From JBBRYB01 sp038238115 (GTDB lineage Bacteria > Actinomycetota > Actinomycetes > Propionibacteriales > Nocardioidaceae): a DNA stretch of 64,000 nt. The position numbers and the translations under genes are program-made. The notes beneath the pieces are model-generated. The model was not told the origin of the DNA and did not search any database. It saw only the letters and a program-made list of their open reading frames with translations. Position 1 is the first letter of the stretch; each line of letters begins with the position of its first letter. The stretch spans positions 62,001-126,000 of the forward strand of contig JBBRYB010000008.1 of NCBI GenBank assembly GCA_038238115.1, in the 5' to 3' direction. Positions 1-8,643 of this stretch are shown here, in pieces.

Positions 1-25
1 GGACAGGGACGCTGGTCGGGCATGA
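1..25 (+). CDS. 3' tail of an upstream gene, probably the partner sugar permease
   Basis: The frame beginning at base 2 stays open to a TGA at 23-25, which overlaps the ATG of the next gene at 22 (ATGA). Such overlaps link MalF-type and MalG-type permease genes, so this is probably the last seven codons of a MalF-like permease. Too little sequence is present to identify it by homology. Confidence 0.3.
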
Positions 26-834
26 AGGCACTGCGCGCTTCGTTGCTCGCCATCTTGACGCTGATGTTTGTCAGCCCGTTGCTCTTCATGCTGCTGACGT
101 CGTTCAAGACCGGTCGAGAGGCGTCACAGACACCGCCAACGCTGTTTCCCGAACAGCCGACGACGCAGGCGTATGACCACATCTTCCTTGCCTCGGACAC
201 ACCGGTCCTGCGGTGGTTTACGAACTCGCTCTTCGCTGCCTCGGCGAACGCCCTCATCGTGGTGGCGACGTCGGCGTTGGCGGCCTACGCCATTGCCAGA
301 ATGGATTTCCCGGGACGCAGGGTCATCTTCGGTCTGATTGTCGCGACCCTGTTCGTTCCCCCGGTCATCCTCATCATTCCCAACTATGAGATTGTCGGTC
401 GGCTGTACTGGCTCGACACCCTGACGGCGATCATCGTCCCCACGGCGGCCAACGCGTTCGGAGTCTGCTTCCTCCCACAGTTCTTCCTCCAGTTGCCGCT
501 GGAGCTCGAGGAGTCCGCCTTCCTCGACGGCGCCAACCGATGGCAGGTCTTCTGGCGGGTCGTGCCGCCGCTGTCGAAGCCGGCGCTGGCCACGTTGGCA
601 CTCTTGGCATTCCTCACCAACTGGAACGACTTCCTATGGCCTGTCTACGTCTTGTTTAGTCCTGAGCATCAGACGCTCCAGGCCGGTCTGTCGACTTTGC
701 AGTCGGCCAACAGCGTGCGCTATGACCTGCTCATGGCGGGAGCCGTGATTGCCAGCGTCCCGGTGCTCGTGCTGTTCGTGGTGGCGCAGCGCTTCGTCAT
801 CGAAGGTGTTTCGCGTTCAAGTCTGAAGGGATGA
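22..834 (+). CDS. Carbohydrate ABC transporter permease, MalG family
   Basis: A 270-aa inner-membrane permease, the usual MalG length. Hydrophobic segments lie near residues 7-27, 68-92, 101-121, 133-157, 185-205 and 238-256. The cytoplasmic EAA loop that docks the ATPase is at residues 163-187 (E-E-S-A-F-L-D-G-A start, followed by the conserved PPLSKP). It would import a mono- or oligosaccharide with a partner permease, a lipoprotein and a shared ATPase, none of which is in the window. The ATG overlaps the preceding stop, and its own TGA overlaps the next ATG, so it sits inside an operon. The downstream secreted glycosidase-like gene supports a carbohydrate-scavenging role. The exact sugar cannot be told. 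Confidence 0.9.
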   Translation: MKALRASLLAILTLMFVSPLLFMLLTSFKTGREASQTPPTLFPEQPTTQAYDHIFLASDTPVLRWFTNSLFAASANALIVVATSALAAYAIARMDFPGRRVIFGLIVATLFVPPVILIIPNYEIVGRLYWLDTLTAIIVPTAANAFGVCFLPQFFLQLPLELEESAFLDGANRWQVFWRVVPPLSKPALATLALLAFLTNWNDFLWPVYVLFSPEHQTLQAGLSTLQSANSVRYDLLMAGAVIASVPVLVLFVVAQRFVIEGVSRSSLKG

Positions 835-2330
835 TGGCGGAGGGCCGCCACCTCAACCGCCGTACAGTCGTCAAAGGGGCGGGCCTGACCGCCTTGGCCG
901 GCATGAGCGGACTGCCGCTCGGGTGTGATGGTTCGCCGTCGCCAGCTAGGGAGAAGGCAACCATCCTCGATCTCGCCTTTCACACCCAGAATCGGTTTCG
1001 GCCGTTCGAGCTCGTGGCGCCCGGTTTCGAGTTGGTTGACGAGTCACAACCAGTCGCGGCGCGCTCGCTCGTTCGATCCGACAAGAGTCCCGTCGCGCCG
1101 TTCGCCGCCATCGAGCTGTCCGTTGCTGGCGTGGATGAAGCGGACGTGCTGGCCGGTCTGTTCAGCCCGGATGGTGACCACGTCGCCGTGGTCTTCTCAC
1201 CGAGTCGTCGACAGGCCAGCATCGAAGTACGGCGACACGGTGTCACGCACGTGGTTGCGCAAGCGACCACCGAGCTCGCAACGCCCTTCTGCGCCGCCTT
1301 CGCCGTCTGCGAGGACCAGGTGACAGCGCTGGTCGACTCCGGAGCCGGGTGGCAACCCGTCACGACGACTCGCGAACGGGTGGCCGACCTTATCGACCTG
1401 CGTGACCCAGGCACCTTGGCCGCAATGTCGTTCGGCTACGGCGCCAGCGGCTCGACGGGTGAAGTGCGCCTGAGCCGGGTCAGGGCTGGCGCCTTCGGCA
1501 TGGTGGGGGTGCGCGACCCACACCTCGTCCAGCGGCCGGACGGGACAGCGCTGATCCGCGATGGCAAGGCGTATCTGACCTTTACCTGCGCCGGCGTCGG
1601 GTTCTTCCAGCAGGCGCACTGGGGTGTTTTCACCTTGGACCTCGCCGACCCGACCAGACTCGAGCAGGTCGCCCATCTCTACTCGCAACGCGACGGTCTG
1701 CTGCTGGGTGACCACGCCGGGCAGGTGGTCGTCGACGAGGACAACGAGCGCTTCATCGTGCTCACCAGCTCGTGGGGCGACTTCGACTTCCAGGGCGTGC
1801 ACGTGCGCCACGTCGTGACGTTCGACGACGTACTCGCCGGCACCCACCTGCTGCAGACCGATCGACTCGACCTACCGACGTCAGTGAGCAGCTGGGACCC
1901 GGCAGCGACGCTGATCGACGAGAGGTGGCACATCGCCTTCGTCGAGAGCCCGTCGCAGGACCCCTTCGACTTCCACCCCGCGCTGGCGGCGGGACCGGCC
2001 GGTGCGGCATACCACGAGGGTCTCGGCCTCGTCGGCGCCGATAAGTCGTTGCACCACGGCGAGGGAACGCTACTGCAGCGCCTGGGTGATCGCTGGTTCC
2101 TGCTCGCCAGCGACGGCGACGGGCACCGTTATCGCGTGTACGACCTGTCGGTGAAGTTGCTCGGCACGTTGGACGCTCCCTACGTCACAAACATCCCGCA
2201 TCCGCAGATCGTCGATCGCCCGGGCGGTGACTATTTCATGGTCACCTTTGACGGGAAGCAGTACGGCGAGGACGTCCTCGGCTACGGCGGTCACGGCGAC
2301 GTGGTGATCATGACAACACGGCGCGGTTAA
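831..2330 (+). CDS. Tat-exported propeller-type glycoside hydrolase-like protein
   Basis: A 499-aa protein translationally coupled to the sugar permease (ATGA at 831). The N terminus has a twin-arginine signal (N-R-R-T-V-V-K at residues 9-15), then a hydrophobic stretch ending at Cys32. The Pro at -3 makes the lipobox poor, so lipidation is uncertain. The mature part has recurring strand blocks of the type rDGkaYLtFT, GVFTLDLadP and eRWHIAFVESPS, typical of five-bladed beta-propeller glycosidases (GH43/GH68/GH32-like folds). I cannot fix the family or locate catalytic acids with certainty. With the adjacent transporter it probably trims an extracellular polysaccharide or oligosaccharide. A decayed lectin-like segment lies just after its TAA. 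Confidence 0.6.
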   Translation: MMAEGRHLNRRTVVKGAGLTALAGMSGLPLGCDGSPSPAREKATILDLAFHTQNRFRPFELVAPGFELVDESQPVAARSLVRSDKSPVAPFAAIELSVAGVDEADVLAGLFSPDGDHVAVVFSPSRRQASIEVRRHGVTHVVAQATTELATPFCAAFAVCEDQVTALVDSGAGWQPVTTTRERVADLIDLRDPGTLAAMSFGYGASGSTGEVRLSRVRAGAFGMVGVRDPHLVQRPDGTALIRDGKAYLTFTCAGVGFFQQAHWGVFTLDLADPTRLEQVAHLYSQRDGLLLGDHAGQVVVDEDNERFIVLTSSWGDFDFQGVHVRHVVTFDDVLAGTHLLQTDRLDLPTSVSSWDPAATLIDERWHIAFVESPSQDPFDFHPALAAGPAGAAYHEGLGLVGADKSLHHGEGTLLQRLGDRWFLLASDGDGHRYRVYDLSVKLLGTLDAPYVTNIPHPQIVDRPGGDYFMVTFDGKQYGEDVLGYGGHGDVVIMTTRRG

Positions 2331-2399
2331 TGTGAACCCCACTGGATCGCTGTCCGTGGGTCGACGGTTGTTGCGGCGCAGGCCGGGGTAGGGGCAGAT

Positions 2400-2600
2400 T
2401 TGACCTGCCACGCGAGCACGGGCGAGCGATACACCGCATACACGAGCCAGGACGGTCATGGCTGGATGCGCGGTGGCACCGGGGCTCACCATCTCGGCGA
2501 CGCCGCGCGAATTGGACTGGTGTCGATGGTCGTCGCCGCCGACGGGCGAGCTTCAACGCCAAGTTCGACTAGGAGCGCGTGTGGGACGCCGCTCCTCGCG
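2400..2600 (+). pseudogene. Remnant of a concanavalin-like C-terminal domain of a secreted glycosidase
   Basis: The frame at 2400 reads E-R-Y-T-A-Y-T-S-Q-D-G-H-G-W and then A-A-R-I-G-L-V-S-M. That pattern belongs to laminin-G/concanavalin-like domains (DUF1349 type) at the ends of GH43 and related enzymes. The expected continuation appears in another frame (S-F-N-A-K-F-D at 2549-2569), immediately broken by a TAG at 2570-2572 where such proteins usually have Tyr, then E-R-V-W. There is one frameshift and one nonsense change, and no start. It may be the eroded end of a neighbouring glycosidase gene. Confidence 0.5.
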
Positions 2601-2665
2601 GCTATGGACATCCCTGCCCCTTGGCTGGTGGCGCGGGAGTCTCCCGCCGCCGTCAGAGCACGCCG

Positions 2666-2710
2666 TTGAGCGTGTTCGTCCCGGGGTTGGCCCGGGACGA
2701 ACACGCTCAA
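2666..2710. terminator. Perfect 20-bp hairpin, factor-independent-like terminator
   Basis: Bases 2666-2685 and 2691-2710 are perfect reverse complements separated by a 5-nt loop (GTTGG). The hairpin lies 10 bp beyond the stop of the minus-strand ferritin-like gene and beyond the plus-strand remnant. It is symmetric, so it could end transcripts from both sides. There is no clear U-tract, as is common in high-GC actinobacteria. Confidence 0.75.
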
Positions 2711-2720
2711 TCCGCCTGGT

Positions 2721-3644
2721 TCAGGAGCCGCTGGTGTTGATCACACCGTTGACGCCGTCCGGGAAGAACCCGCCCTCCGTTGCCCTCTTGGGCGTCAGGT
2801 AGACGACGTTCAAGACGCGGTCGGCAGTGCGGCTGAAGGCAATGCCGTTCTTGTCGGCCGGGACGATGTTGGCGTGTTCTTCGGTGCCGATGCCCTGGTC
2901 GTCGTCCTTCGGACCGTCCAGGCTGTCGCGGGCGTCCGAGATGGCCTCGACGGGGGCCCGCAGGCCCCTGGCGTACAGGTTCGTGCGGATCAGTGAGGCG
3001 TGGTAAGCCTCGACGGCGAGGATGCCGGCGGCGGCTTCAAGGTACGTCTTGTTGCTGATCAGCGGAGCAGCACCCTTGTAGGCCGTGACCCCGACGTCTT
3101 CGAAGATGAACGCCGCGAGCAGGAAGTTGTTCTCGTTGGAGTAGGGGTCGAAGGTCTGGTGGGCCCCGATGAGTCCGGCGGCTCGTGCGGCTGCTGTGAA
3201 GCTGTTCTTCAGGTCGATGCTGGGCTGCGCCACCTTGGCCGAGCCGAGTGCCGCGCGAAGAAACTTCACGTGCGCGATCTCGTCCTGAGCGATCTCCACC
3301 GCGTACTTGCGGATGTCCGCGGTGGAGAACTTGACCTCGCGGCCGCCGACGACGCCCCCGCGCTCTCCCTTCCCGGTGGTCAGATCGTTGGAGAGGCCGT
3401 GCCCGAAGGCAGCGTACGAGTAGAACTCGGCTTCGAGGTACTCCAGGTTGAGGGCGAAGTTCAAGATCGCGCCGTCGCTCGGCGCACCCGCCGCAGACGC
3501 GCTGCCCGCGCCGAGGCCGGACAGTGCTGTTGCACCCACGACGCCGAGGCCGGCGACACCGGCGCTTCGCAGGAAATTGCGGCGGTCAGCGTCGTTTTCG
3601 GCGCTGCGCTCGATCATGTTACGCACGACGGTTTTACCAAACAT
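2721..3644 (-). CDS. Tat-exported ferritin-like (Ferritin_2 family) protein
   Basis: A 307-aa protein beginning with a Tat signal (D-R-R-N-F-L-R-S at residues 20-27, hydrophobic core 29-47, likely cleavage after A-S-A near 51). The mature part is a four-helix ferritin-like domain. Candidate metal ligands are Glu68/71/73, the ExxH pairs Glu122/His125 and Glu212/His215, and Glu182, giving a di-iron or di-manganese arrangement. Members of this exported family are poorly characterised; roles in stress or desiccation tolerance have been proposed for relatives. Start choice is supported by GGAGG seven bases upstream. It is monocistronic, flanked by a strong terminator. Confidence 0.8.
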   Translation of the reverse strand: MFGKTVVRNMIERSAENDADRRNFLRSAGVAGLGVVGATALSGLGAGSASAAGAPSDGAILNFALNLEYLEAEFYSYAAFGHGLSNDLTTGKGERGGVVGGREVKFSTADIRKYAVEIAQDEIAHVKFLRAALGSAKVAQPSIDLKNSFTAAARAAGLIGAHQTFDPYSNENNFLLAAFIFEDVGVTAYKGAAPLISNKTYLEAAAGILAVEAYHASLIRTNLYARGLRAPVEAISDARDSLDGPKDDDQGIGTEEHANIVPADKNGIAFSRTADRVLNVVYLTPKRATEGGFFPDGVNGVINTSGS

Positions 3645-3663
3645 GGATCCTCCAAGGAATGTG

Positions 3664-3680
3664 CAACGTAAGGGACGTTG
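3664..3680. promoter_or_regulatory. Inverted repeat upstream of the ferritin-like gene
   Basis: CAACGT and ACGTTG flank a 5-bp spacer, 20-36 bp upstream of the minus-strand start at 3644. On the minus strand a TTGACG hexamer lies just upstream of the repeat. It could be an operator overlapping the promoter. No regulator is recognisable nearby, so this is tentative. Confidence 0.25.
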
Positions 3681-3837
3681 GCGTCAATGAGTTCCCGGAA
3701 GACTGTTGGGCTATGGAGCCGAATCTCCTACCCGGGCAACCGTTTCGTCTTTCTACGCCGAATCATGCCAACTCATCGCTGTGACCGTATAGAGCCATTT
3801 GCGTGACCTCTTTCCGTTACGGTTGCTGCGGTGCTCC

Positions 3838-3847
3838 GGGGGGGGGG
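3838..3847. repeat. Ten-G homopolymer tract
   Basis: A run of ten G residues lies in the 303-bp gap between the ferritin-like gene and the dienelactone hydrolase gene. It is 100 bp upstream of the latter's start. Such tracts are slippage-prone. It lies outside any coding sequence, so any effect would be on spacing in an upstream region. Confidence 0.8.
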
Positions 3848-3947
3848 TGCGTCACACCTACTCCGCGTGGTCGTGACTCCTGGGCAGGTTGGTACACCTC
3901 ACCGCTCTGGTTGATCCGGCACGCGTCGTCGACATACGTTGAGCGAC

Positions 3948-4709
3948 ATGTGCGTTCCGGCTGATGCCCGACCTCCGGCCCTTGCCAGTGCGACGGAACC
4001 CCCGGCCGGACGCCGTACCTTCCTGACCTCTGCCGACGGAACCCGGTTCGCGTGCCACGAGGTCGGCGCCAGGGAGCCGAATGGCGCTGCGGTCGTCGTC
4101 CTCCCCGATGTGCGCGGCCTCTTCCCCTTCTACGAGACCCTGGCCGAGGGCTTCGCAGCGGCCGGACTCGACGCAATCGCGATTGACTACTTCGGCCGCA
4201 CGTCCAACATCGAAGACCGAGACGGCGACTGGGAGTTCTGGCCGCATGTCGAGGCCACCACACCGGGACAAGTCCGCGACGACGTGGCGGCCGCGGTCCA
4301 TCGGCTCCGCGCCACCAGCTCGGCGCAACGGATACACACCGTGGGGTTCTGCTTCGGCGGAGGGCAGTCATTCGCGCAGGCAGCCTCAGGTCTCGGACTC
4401 GCGGGGGTGGTCGGCTTCTACGGACCGCCGCGCCGCAAGCGAGACAACTTCGCCTCGCCGATCGACCTGGTCGCGTCTTATGAGTGCCCGGTGCTGGGAC
4501 TGTTTGGCGGGGCCGACGAGGGAATCCCCCAAGATCAGATCGACGACTTCGAGCACGCGTTGACGAGGGCCGGCGTTTCCCACGAGTTGCACGTCTACCC
4601 CGGGGCCCCGCACAGCTTCTTCGACCGCGCGTACAACGACTATGCGAAAGAGTGCGCCGATGCCTGGCAGCGGGTGCTGGAATTTACCGCGGGAGGCACA
4701 CCGACGTGA
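3948..4709 (+). CDS. Dienelactone hydrolase family alpha/beta hydrolase
   Basis: A 253-aa cytoplasmic hydrolase. The Cys-Asp-His triad of the family is visible as Cys135 in the nucleophile elbow G-F-C-F-G-G-G, Asp190 in GGADEG, and His222 in A-P-H-S-F-F-D. Relatives hydrolyse dienelactone in chloroaromatic degradation, but most homologues act on unknown esters or lactones. I chose the ATG at 3948 because many family members begin MC-x(3-4)-DxRPP; a TTG at 3939 is also in frame. It stands alone, and no aromatic-degradation genes adjoin it although paa genes lie 8 kb away. Its substrate is therefore unknown. Confidence 0.85.
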   Translation: MCVPADARPPALASATEPPAGRRTFLTSADGTRFACHEVGAREPNGAAVVVLPDVRGLFPFYETLAEGFAAAGLDAIAIDYFGRTSNIEDRDGDWEFWPHVEATTPGQVRDDVAAAVHRLRATSSAQRIHTVGFCFGGGQSFAQAASGLGLAGVVGFYGPPRRKRDNFASPIDLVASYECPVLGLFGGADEGIPQDQIDDFEHALTRAGVSHELHVYPGAPHSFFDRAYNDYAKECADAWQRVLEFTAGGTPT

Positions 4710-4886
4710 CGCCAAGCCAGTTGTCGCCGCATTGACGTTGCAGCACCGTTCGCCCTTCTTCAGTCGCACGGCAGCAACGTGGGAGCGATGGCACGCTGGC
4801 TGCACGGAGTCACGGGGACGTTGCAACCGGTCACGCCGTCTGGGATGCTACGAAACAGACCGGTGGTGTGTTGACGAGGGAGTGCA

Positions 4887-5423
4887 GTGATTTTCACCCG
4901 CACTGCAAGAACGGTCGCTGTCGTCGCGACGACGATGGCCCTCACCCCTGTCGCGCAGGCGCATGCCGACGTACAACGCTTCACCGATGCGCGCAACGAC
5001 AGCGCCTCTTCGGTGGACATTCGCTCCGTGCGAGTGGACAACTCATCCGCCGCTCGCCAGAAGGTGATCGTCTCGGTAAGGCAAGACCGTGTGCACCTGG
5101 GCGACTCAATCCAGATCTATCTCGACACGCGCAGGCGTGACCCGGGGCCGGAGTATGCCATCGGTGGCGCGCCCTCCAGCGAGTACTTCATGTATCACCA
5201 GGAGCGCTGGAAGGGTCGTGGCCGACTGGTTCCCTTCCGCTGCCGATACAGCCTGAAGATTCATGAGAACACCGACCGGACCCGAGCGGTCATTCCACGC
5301 GCCTGTCTGGACTTTCCCGGCAAGGTGCGCGTCGCCGTGCAGGCCCAGCGGGGTTTTCGCCCTGTCACCAGCCGCGACTGGGCGAAGGCGAAGCGGACGT
5401 GGTTCCAGCCGGTTGCCCGCTAG
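4887..5423 (+). CDS. Small secreted protein of unknown function
   Basis: A 178-aa protein with a Sec signal peptide (basic residues 5-8, hydrophobic 9-20, cleavage after A-Q-A near residue 25). The GTG start is preceded by GAGGGAG. The mature part is rich in strand-forming segments (D-I-R-S-V-R-V-D, K-V-I-V-S-V-R-Q-D, I-Q-I-Y-L-D-T-R) and has two cysteines (in the FRCRYS and RACLDF segments) that could form a disulfide. This suggests a single beta-sandwich domain. I do not recognise a functional family. Uncharacterised secreted proteins of this shape are common in actinomycetes. Confidence 0.7.
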   Translation: MIFTRTARTVAVVATTMALTPVAQAHADVQRFTDARNDSASSVDIRSVRVDNSSAARQKVIVSVRQDRVHLGDSIQIYLDTRRRDPGPEYAIGGAPSSEYFMYHQERWKGRGRLVPFRCRYSLKIHENTDRTRAVIPRACLDFPGKVRVAVQAQRGFRPVTSRDWAKAKRTWFQPVAR

Positions 5424-5573
5424 GTGTTGCGGGGCTGCTTGTCGTAACCCGATCGCCTTCACGTCTGTTGTTGGGACGCCTGCTCCATCGACGCGCGCCA
5501 TCGTCCGCGACAACCCAGACGCGCCGTGGGGCAGGCAGCCAAGCGGCGCAAAAACGCAACCTCCGCGCGAGTG

Positions 5574-6932
5574 TCAGGCCTCGGCTTTCACGGACCTGGC
5601 TCCAGCTGCGTGGGGATCGCCTGCGGCGAACGCCGCCTCGTCGAATGGGTCGTCACCAGACAAGACGCGCTGAGCCCGTTCCTTGTCGAACGAGTCTGTC
5701 CAGGTGCCCACCAGCACTGTCGCCACTGCGTTGCCGGCGAAGTTGGTCAACGCCCGAGCCTCCGACCTGAAGCGGTCGATTCCGACGATGAGCCCGACGC
5801 CGTCCACTAGGTCTGCCGGTGCGACTGTAGGCCACCGGCGAGAGTGGCGAGCCCTGCGCCCGTCACGCCTGCGGCCCCCTTGGACGCGATGATCATGAAC
5901 GTCAGCAGGGAGATCTGCTGGCCCAGGCTGAACGGCTTGTCGAGAGCCTCAGCGATGAACAGCGAGGCCATTGTGAGGTAGATCGCGGTGCCATCGAGGT
6001 TGAAGAGTATCCGGTCGGAACGGTGATCCCGACAACCTGTTCCTTGACCCCAAGATGCTCCATCTTGCCGATCAGTCGAGGCAGCGCCGTCTCGGACGAC
6101 GAAGTAGACACGATGAGGAGAAACTCCCGGCCGAGGTAACGCAGCAACGAGAAGATCGAAAGACCGGCGACGAGACGCAAAATAGTGCCGAGGACGCCGA
6201 GCACGAACACGATGCAGGTGAAGTAGAAAGCCAGCATGATCTGGGCGAGCGCCTTGAGCGCGTCGAAGCCAGTGTCGCCGACGACGGCAGCGATGGCGCC
6301 GAAAGCTCCGATAGGAGCCACCCACATCACCATGTACAAGATCTTGAACACCAGACGCTGCAGGTGGCCGATGCCGGCGAGGATCGGCTCTCCGCGCGTA
6401 CCTAGAGCCTGGATCCCGAAGCCGACGAGCAGCGCTACGAAGACCACCTGCAGGATTTCGCCTGAGGTGACCGCTGAGAATAACGTCGTGGGGACGATCC
6501 CGAGTAGGAACTCAGTTGTCGAGCCGGCCCCTTCGGCCGCCTGTGCCTGGCCGGCCGACCGCGCGGAATCGCTGATGTTCAGTCCCGATCCGGGATGCAC
6601 GAGGTTCCCGACCACCAGACCGATGGCCAGTGCCACGGTCGACATCGCCAGGAAATAGACAAGAGCCAGTCCGCCAACCTTGCCGACGCTGGCGGCCTGA
6701 CGGACGGAGCCGATGCCGAGCACCAGCGTGCAGAAGATGATGGGGCTGATCATCATCTTGATCAAGGCGACGAAACCGTCGCCTAGCGGCTGGAGCTCGA
6801 CCCCGAATCCGGAAACATGAAGCCAACAGCGATGCCGAGAAGGACAGCGACGACGACGGCCATGTAGAGGTATTGGGTCCGGTCCCGGCGAGTGGTCGTG
6901 TCGTCCTGCTGGGTCTGCGAGGAAGATGACAT
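5574..6932 (-). pseudogene. dctA: C4-dicarboxylate/proton symporter DctA, broken by three frameshifts
   Basis: The gene starts at ATG 6932 with a good AGGAG. It is readable as a DctA-type (DAACS) symporter across three frame changes. First shift near 6806: FPD leads out of frame, while VELQPLGDGFVALIK follows in another frame. Second near 6008: VGITVPTGYS is followed elsewhere by FNLDGTAIYLTMA. Third near 5815: LATLAGGLQSHR is followed elsewhere by VDGVGLIVGIDRF. Each is repaired by one inserted base in a short homopolymer (T, T, C). An Arg replaces the usual Met in the R-F-M-S-E-A-R motif. An intact protein would import succinate, fumarate or malate. It is probably a pseudogene; sequencing error is possible. 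Confidence 0.85.
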
Positions 6933-7367
6933 GTGGCTCCTGACGCAAAGCGGGTCCAGAACTGTGTCGCAGCGTACTCGGATTCCCGCGCTCCCACCCG
7001 CCCTTACCGTCCGGCGGCTCCCACGATTCGCTCGACCCGTTCACGCTTCGAAGACCCGCGTTGACTGCCATCAGATGAGTGAACCGCCGTCGCAATAAGT
7101 CGGCGCTTCACTGCCGCGTTGAGTGGTCGATTCCCAGTAGGCGCCATTCGAGCGCAGGCCGGCTGGTGATTGAGGTCTTTCTGTCCCAGGGCAGACGATA
7201 GACACCTTGACGACAGATCAGGGAGCCGTCGGTCCCGAGGACTGCTGTGGAGGCTCCCGCTCCGAGAGGCTGACTGTCAGTTATGCACAGGGCACTCATG
7301 CGGTATGGCGTGCGTGGTGGTGGCTTTGGCAGACTCCCGGTACCTCGGTTCGGATGAAGGTTTCGTG
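6933..7367. other. 435-bp gap between dctA and the tad cluster
   Basis: I see no convincing gene. A minus-strand open frame at 7108-7299 has visibly lower third-position GC than neighbouring genes and no recognisable motif, so I reject it. The tad promoter should lie here, but I cannot point to a clear -35/-10 pair. The tadZ/ssd-type gene that often precedes the ATPase gene in actinobacterial tad loci is absent. Confidence 0.5.
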
Positions 7368-8642
7368 ATGTCTCACGTCGGTGTGGTGGACGGTTCGTCT
7401 GCAGTGGACCTGCTCGACGCGGACGTGCGTGCTGAGGTTCGCCGCCATGGTGTTGACCCGCTGACCGACGTCGACGCCGTACGCCGTTTTGCCCGGTCTG
7501 CTGTGCGCGCCCACGACGAGCGCAGCCTGTCTGGGATGGTGCGACCGGTCGACGATCCGGAAGGTGTGGTCCATGAGCTGGTCGCGAGGGTGGCGGGGTT
7601 CGGGCCACTGCAGCGTTACCTCGACGACCCGTCGGTGGAGGAGATCTGGATCAACGAGCCGCAGCGGGTCTTCGTCGCCCGTGACGGGCGGCACGAGCTG
7701 ACGACGACGATCCTCACCGCGGTCGACGTGCGTGACCTCGTCGAGCGGATGCTGAAGACGTCGGCGCGACGCGTCGACCTCTCCTCCCCGTTCGTGGATG
7801 CGATGCTGCCGTCGGGTCACCGCCTGCACGTGGTCCTCGACGGCATCACGCGAGGGTTTAGTGCGGTGAACATCCGCAAGTTCGTTGTCAAGGCGCGCCG
7901 GCTCGGCGATCTGGTCGAGCTCGGGACATTGACGACGCAGGCGGCTGCCTTCCTCGATGCTTGCGTCGTCGCGGGACTCAACATCGTGGTCGCGGGAGGC
8001 ACCCAGGCGGGCAAGACCACCATGCTCAACACGCTCGGCTCGGCCGTGCCCGGCCGGGAGCGCATCGTGTCGGCCGAGGAGGTCTACGAGCTGAGGTTCG
8101 ACCATCCCGACTGGGTGGCGATGCAGACCCGGCAAGCAGGGCTCGAGGGAACCGGCGAGATCAAGCTGCGCCACCTCGTCAAGGAGTCGCTGCGGATGCG
8201 ACCTTCGCGCATCGTCGTGGGAGAGGTGAGAGCCGAGGAATGCCTCGATCTGCTGCTGGCCCTCAACAGCGGGCTGCCCGGCATGGCCACTGTCCACGCC
8301 AATTCGGCGCGCGAGGCACTGGTCAAGCTATGCACGCTGCCGCTGCTTGCGGGGGAGAACATCTCCGGGCGCTTCGTGGTGCCGACGGTGGCGTCGAGCG
8401 TCGACATCGTGGTCCATCTCGGATTGGACGCCGACGGGCGCAGGCGGGTGCGTGAGATCGTCGCAGTACCTGGGCGGGTCGAGGCCGACATCATCGAGAC
8501 GGAGCCGATCTTCGTCGTGCGTGACGACCGACTGACTCGCGTGCATGGGATGCCGCCGCGGCTCGACCGCTTTGCCGCGCGGGGAATCGACATCCATCAC
8601 CTGCTGTCACCGCATTTGTCCGCCACTTCCGAGGAGGGCTGA
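7368..8642 (+). CDS. tadA: Type II/IV secretion ATPase CpaF/TadA for Flp pilus assembly
   Basis: A 424-aa cytoplasmic hexameric ATPase that powers Flp (type IVc) pilus assembly. The Walker A motif G-G-T-Q-A-G-K-T-T is at residues 210-218, followed by an acidic box (VSAEEVYEL, about 234-242), a Walker B region (MRPSRIVVGEVR) and the His box G-M-A-T-V-H-A-N. The N-terminal domain (about 65-190) matches the usual CpaF N-domain. ATG 7368 is preceded by GAAGG; longer in-frame starts exist but lack family-like sequence. It heads a cluster tadA-tadB-tadC-flp-like-TadE/F/G-like, all on the same strand. Confidence 0.93.
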   Translation: MSHVGVVDGSSAVDLLDADVRAEVRRHGVDPLTDVDAVRRFARSAVRAHDERSLSGMVRPVDDPEGVVHELVARVAGFGPLQRYLDDPSVEEIWINEPQRVFVARDGRHELTTTILTAVDVRDLVERMLKTSARRVDLSSPFVDAMLPSGHRLHVVLDGITRGFSAVNIRKFVVKARRLGDLVELGTLTTQAAAFLDACVVAGLNIVVAGGTQAGKTTMLNTLGSAVPGRERIVSAEEVYELRFDHPDWVAMQTRQAGLEGTGEIKLRHLVKESLRMRPSRIVVGEVRAEECLDLLLALNSGLPGMATVHANSAREALVKLCTLPLLAGENISGRFVVPTVASSVDIVVHLGLDADGRRRVREIVAVPGRVEADIIETEPIFVVRDDRLTRVHGMPPRLDRFAARGIDIHHLLSPHLSATSEEG

Positions 8643-8643
8643 A

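Noticed and set aside
7108..7299. 63-codon minus-strand frame in the gap before tadA
   Set aside because: Third-position GC is clearly lower than in neighbouring genes, there is no ribosome site and no recognisable motif.
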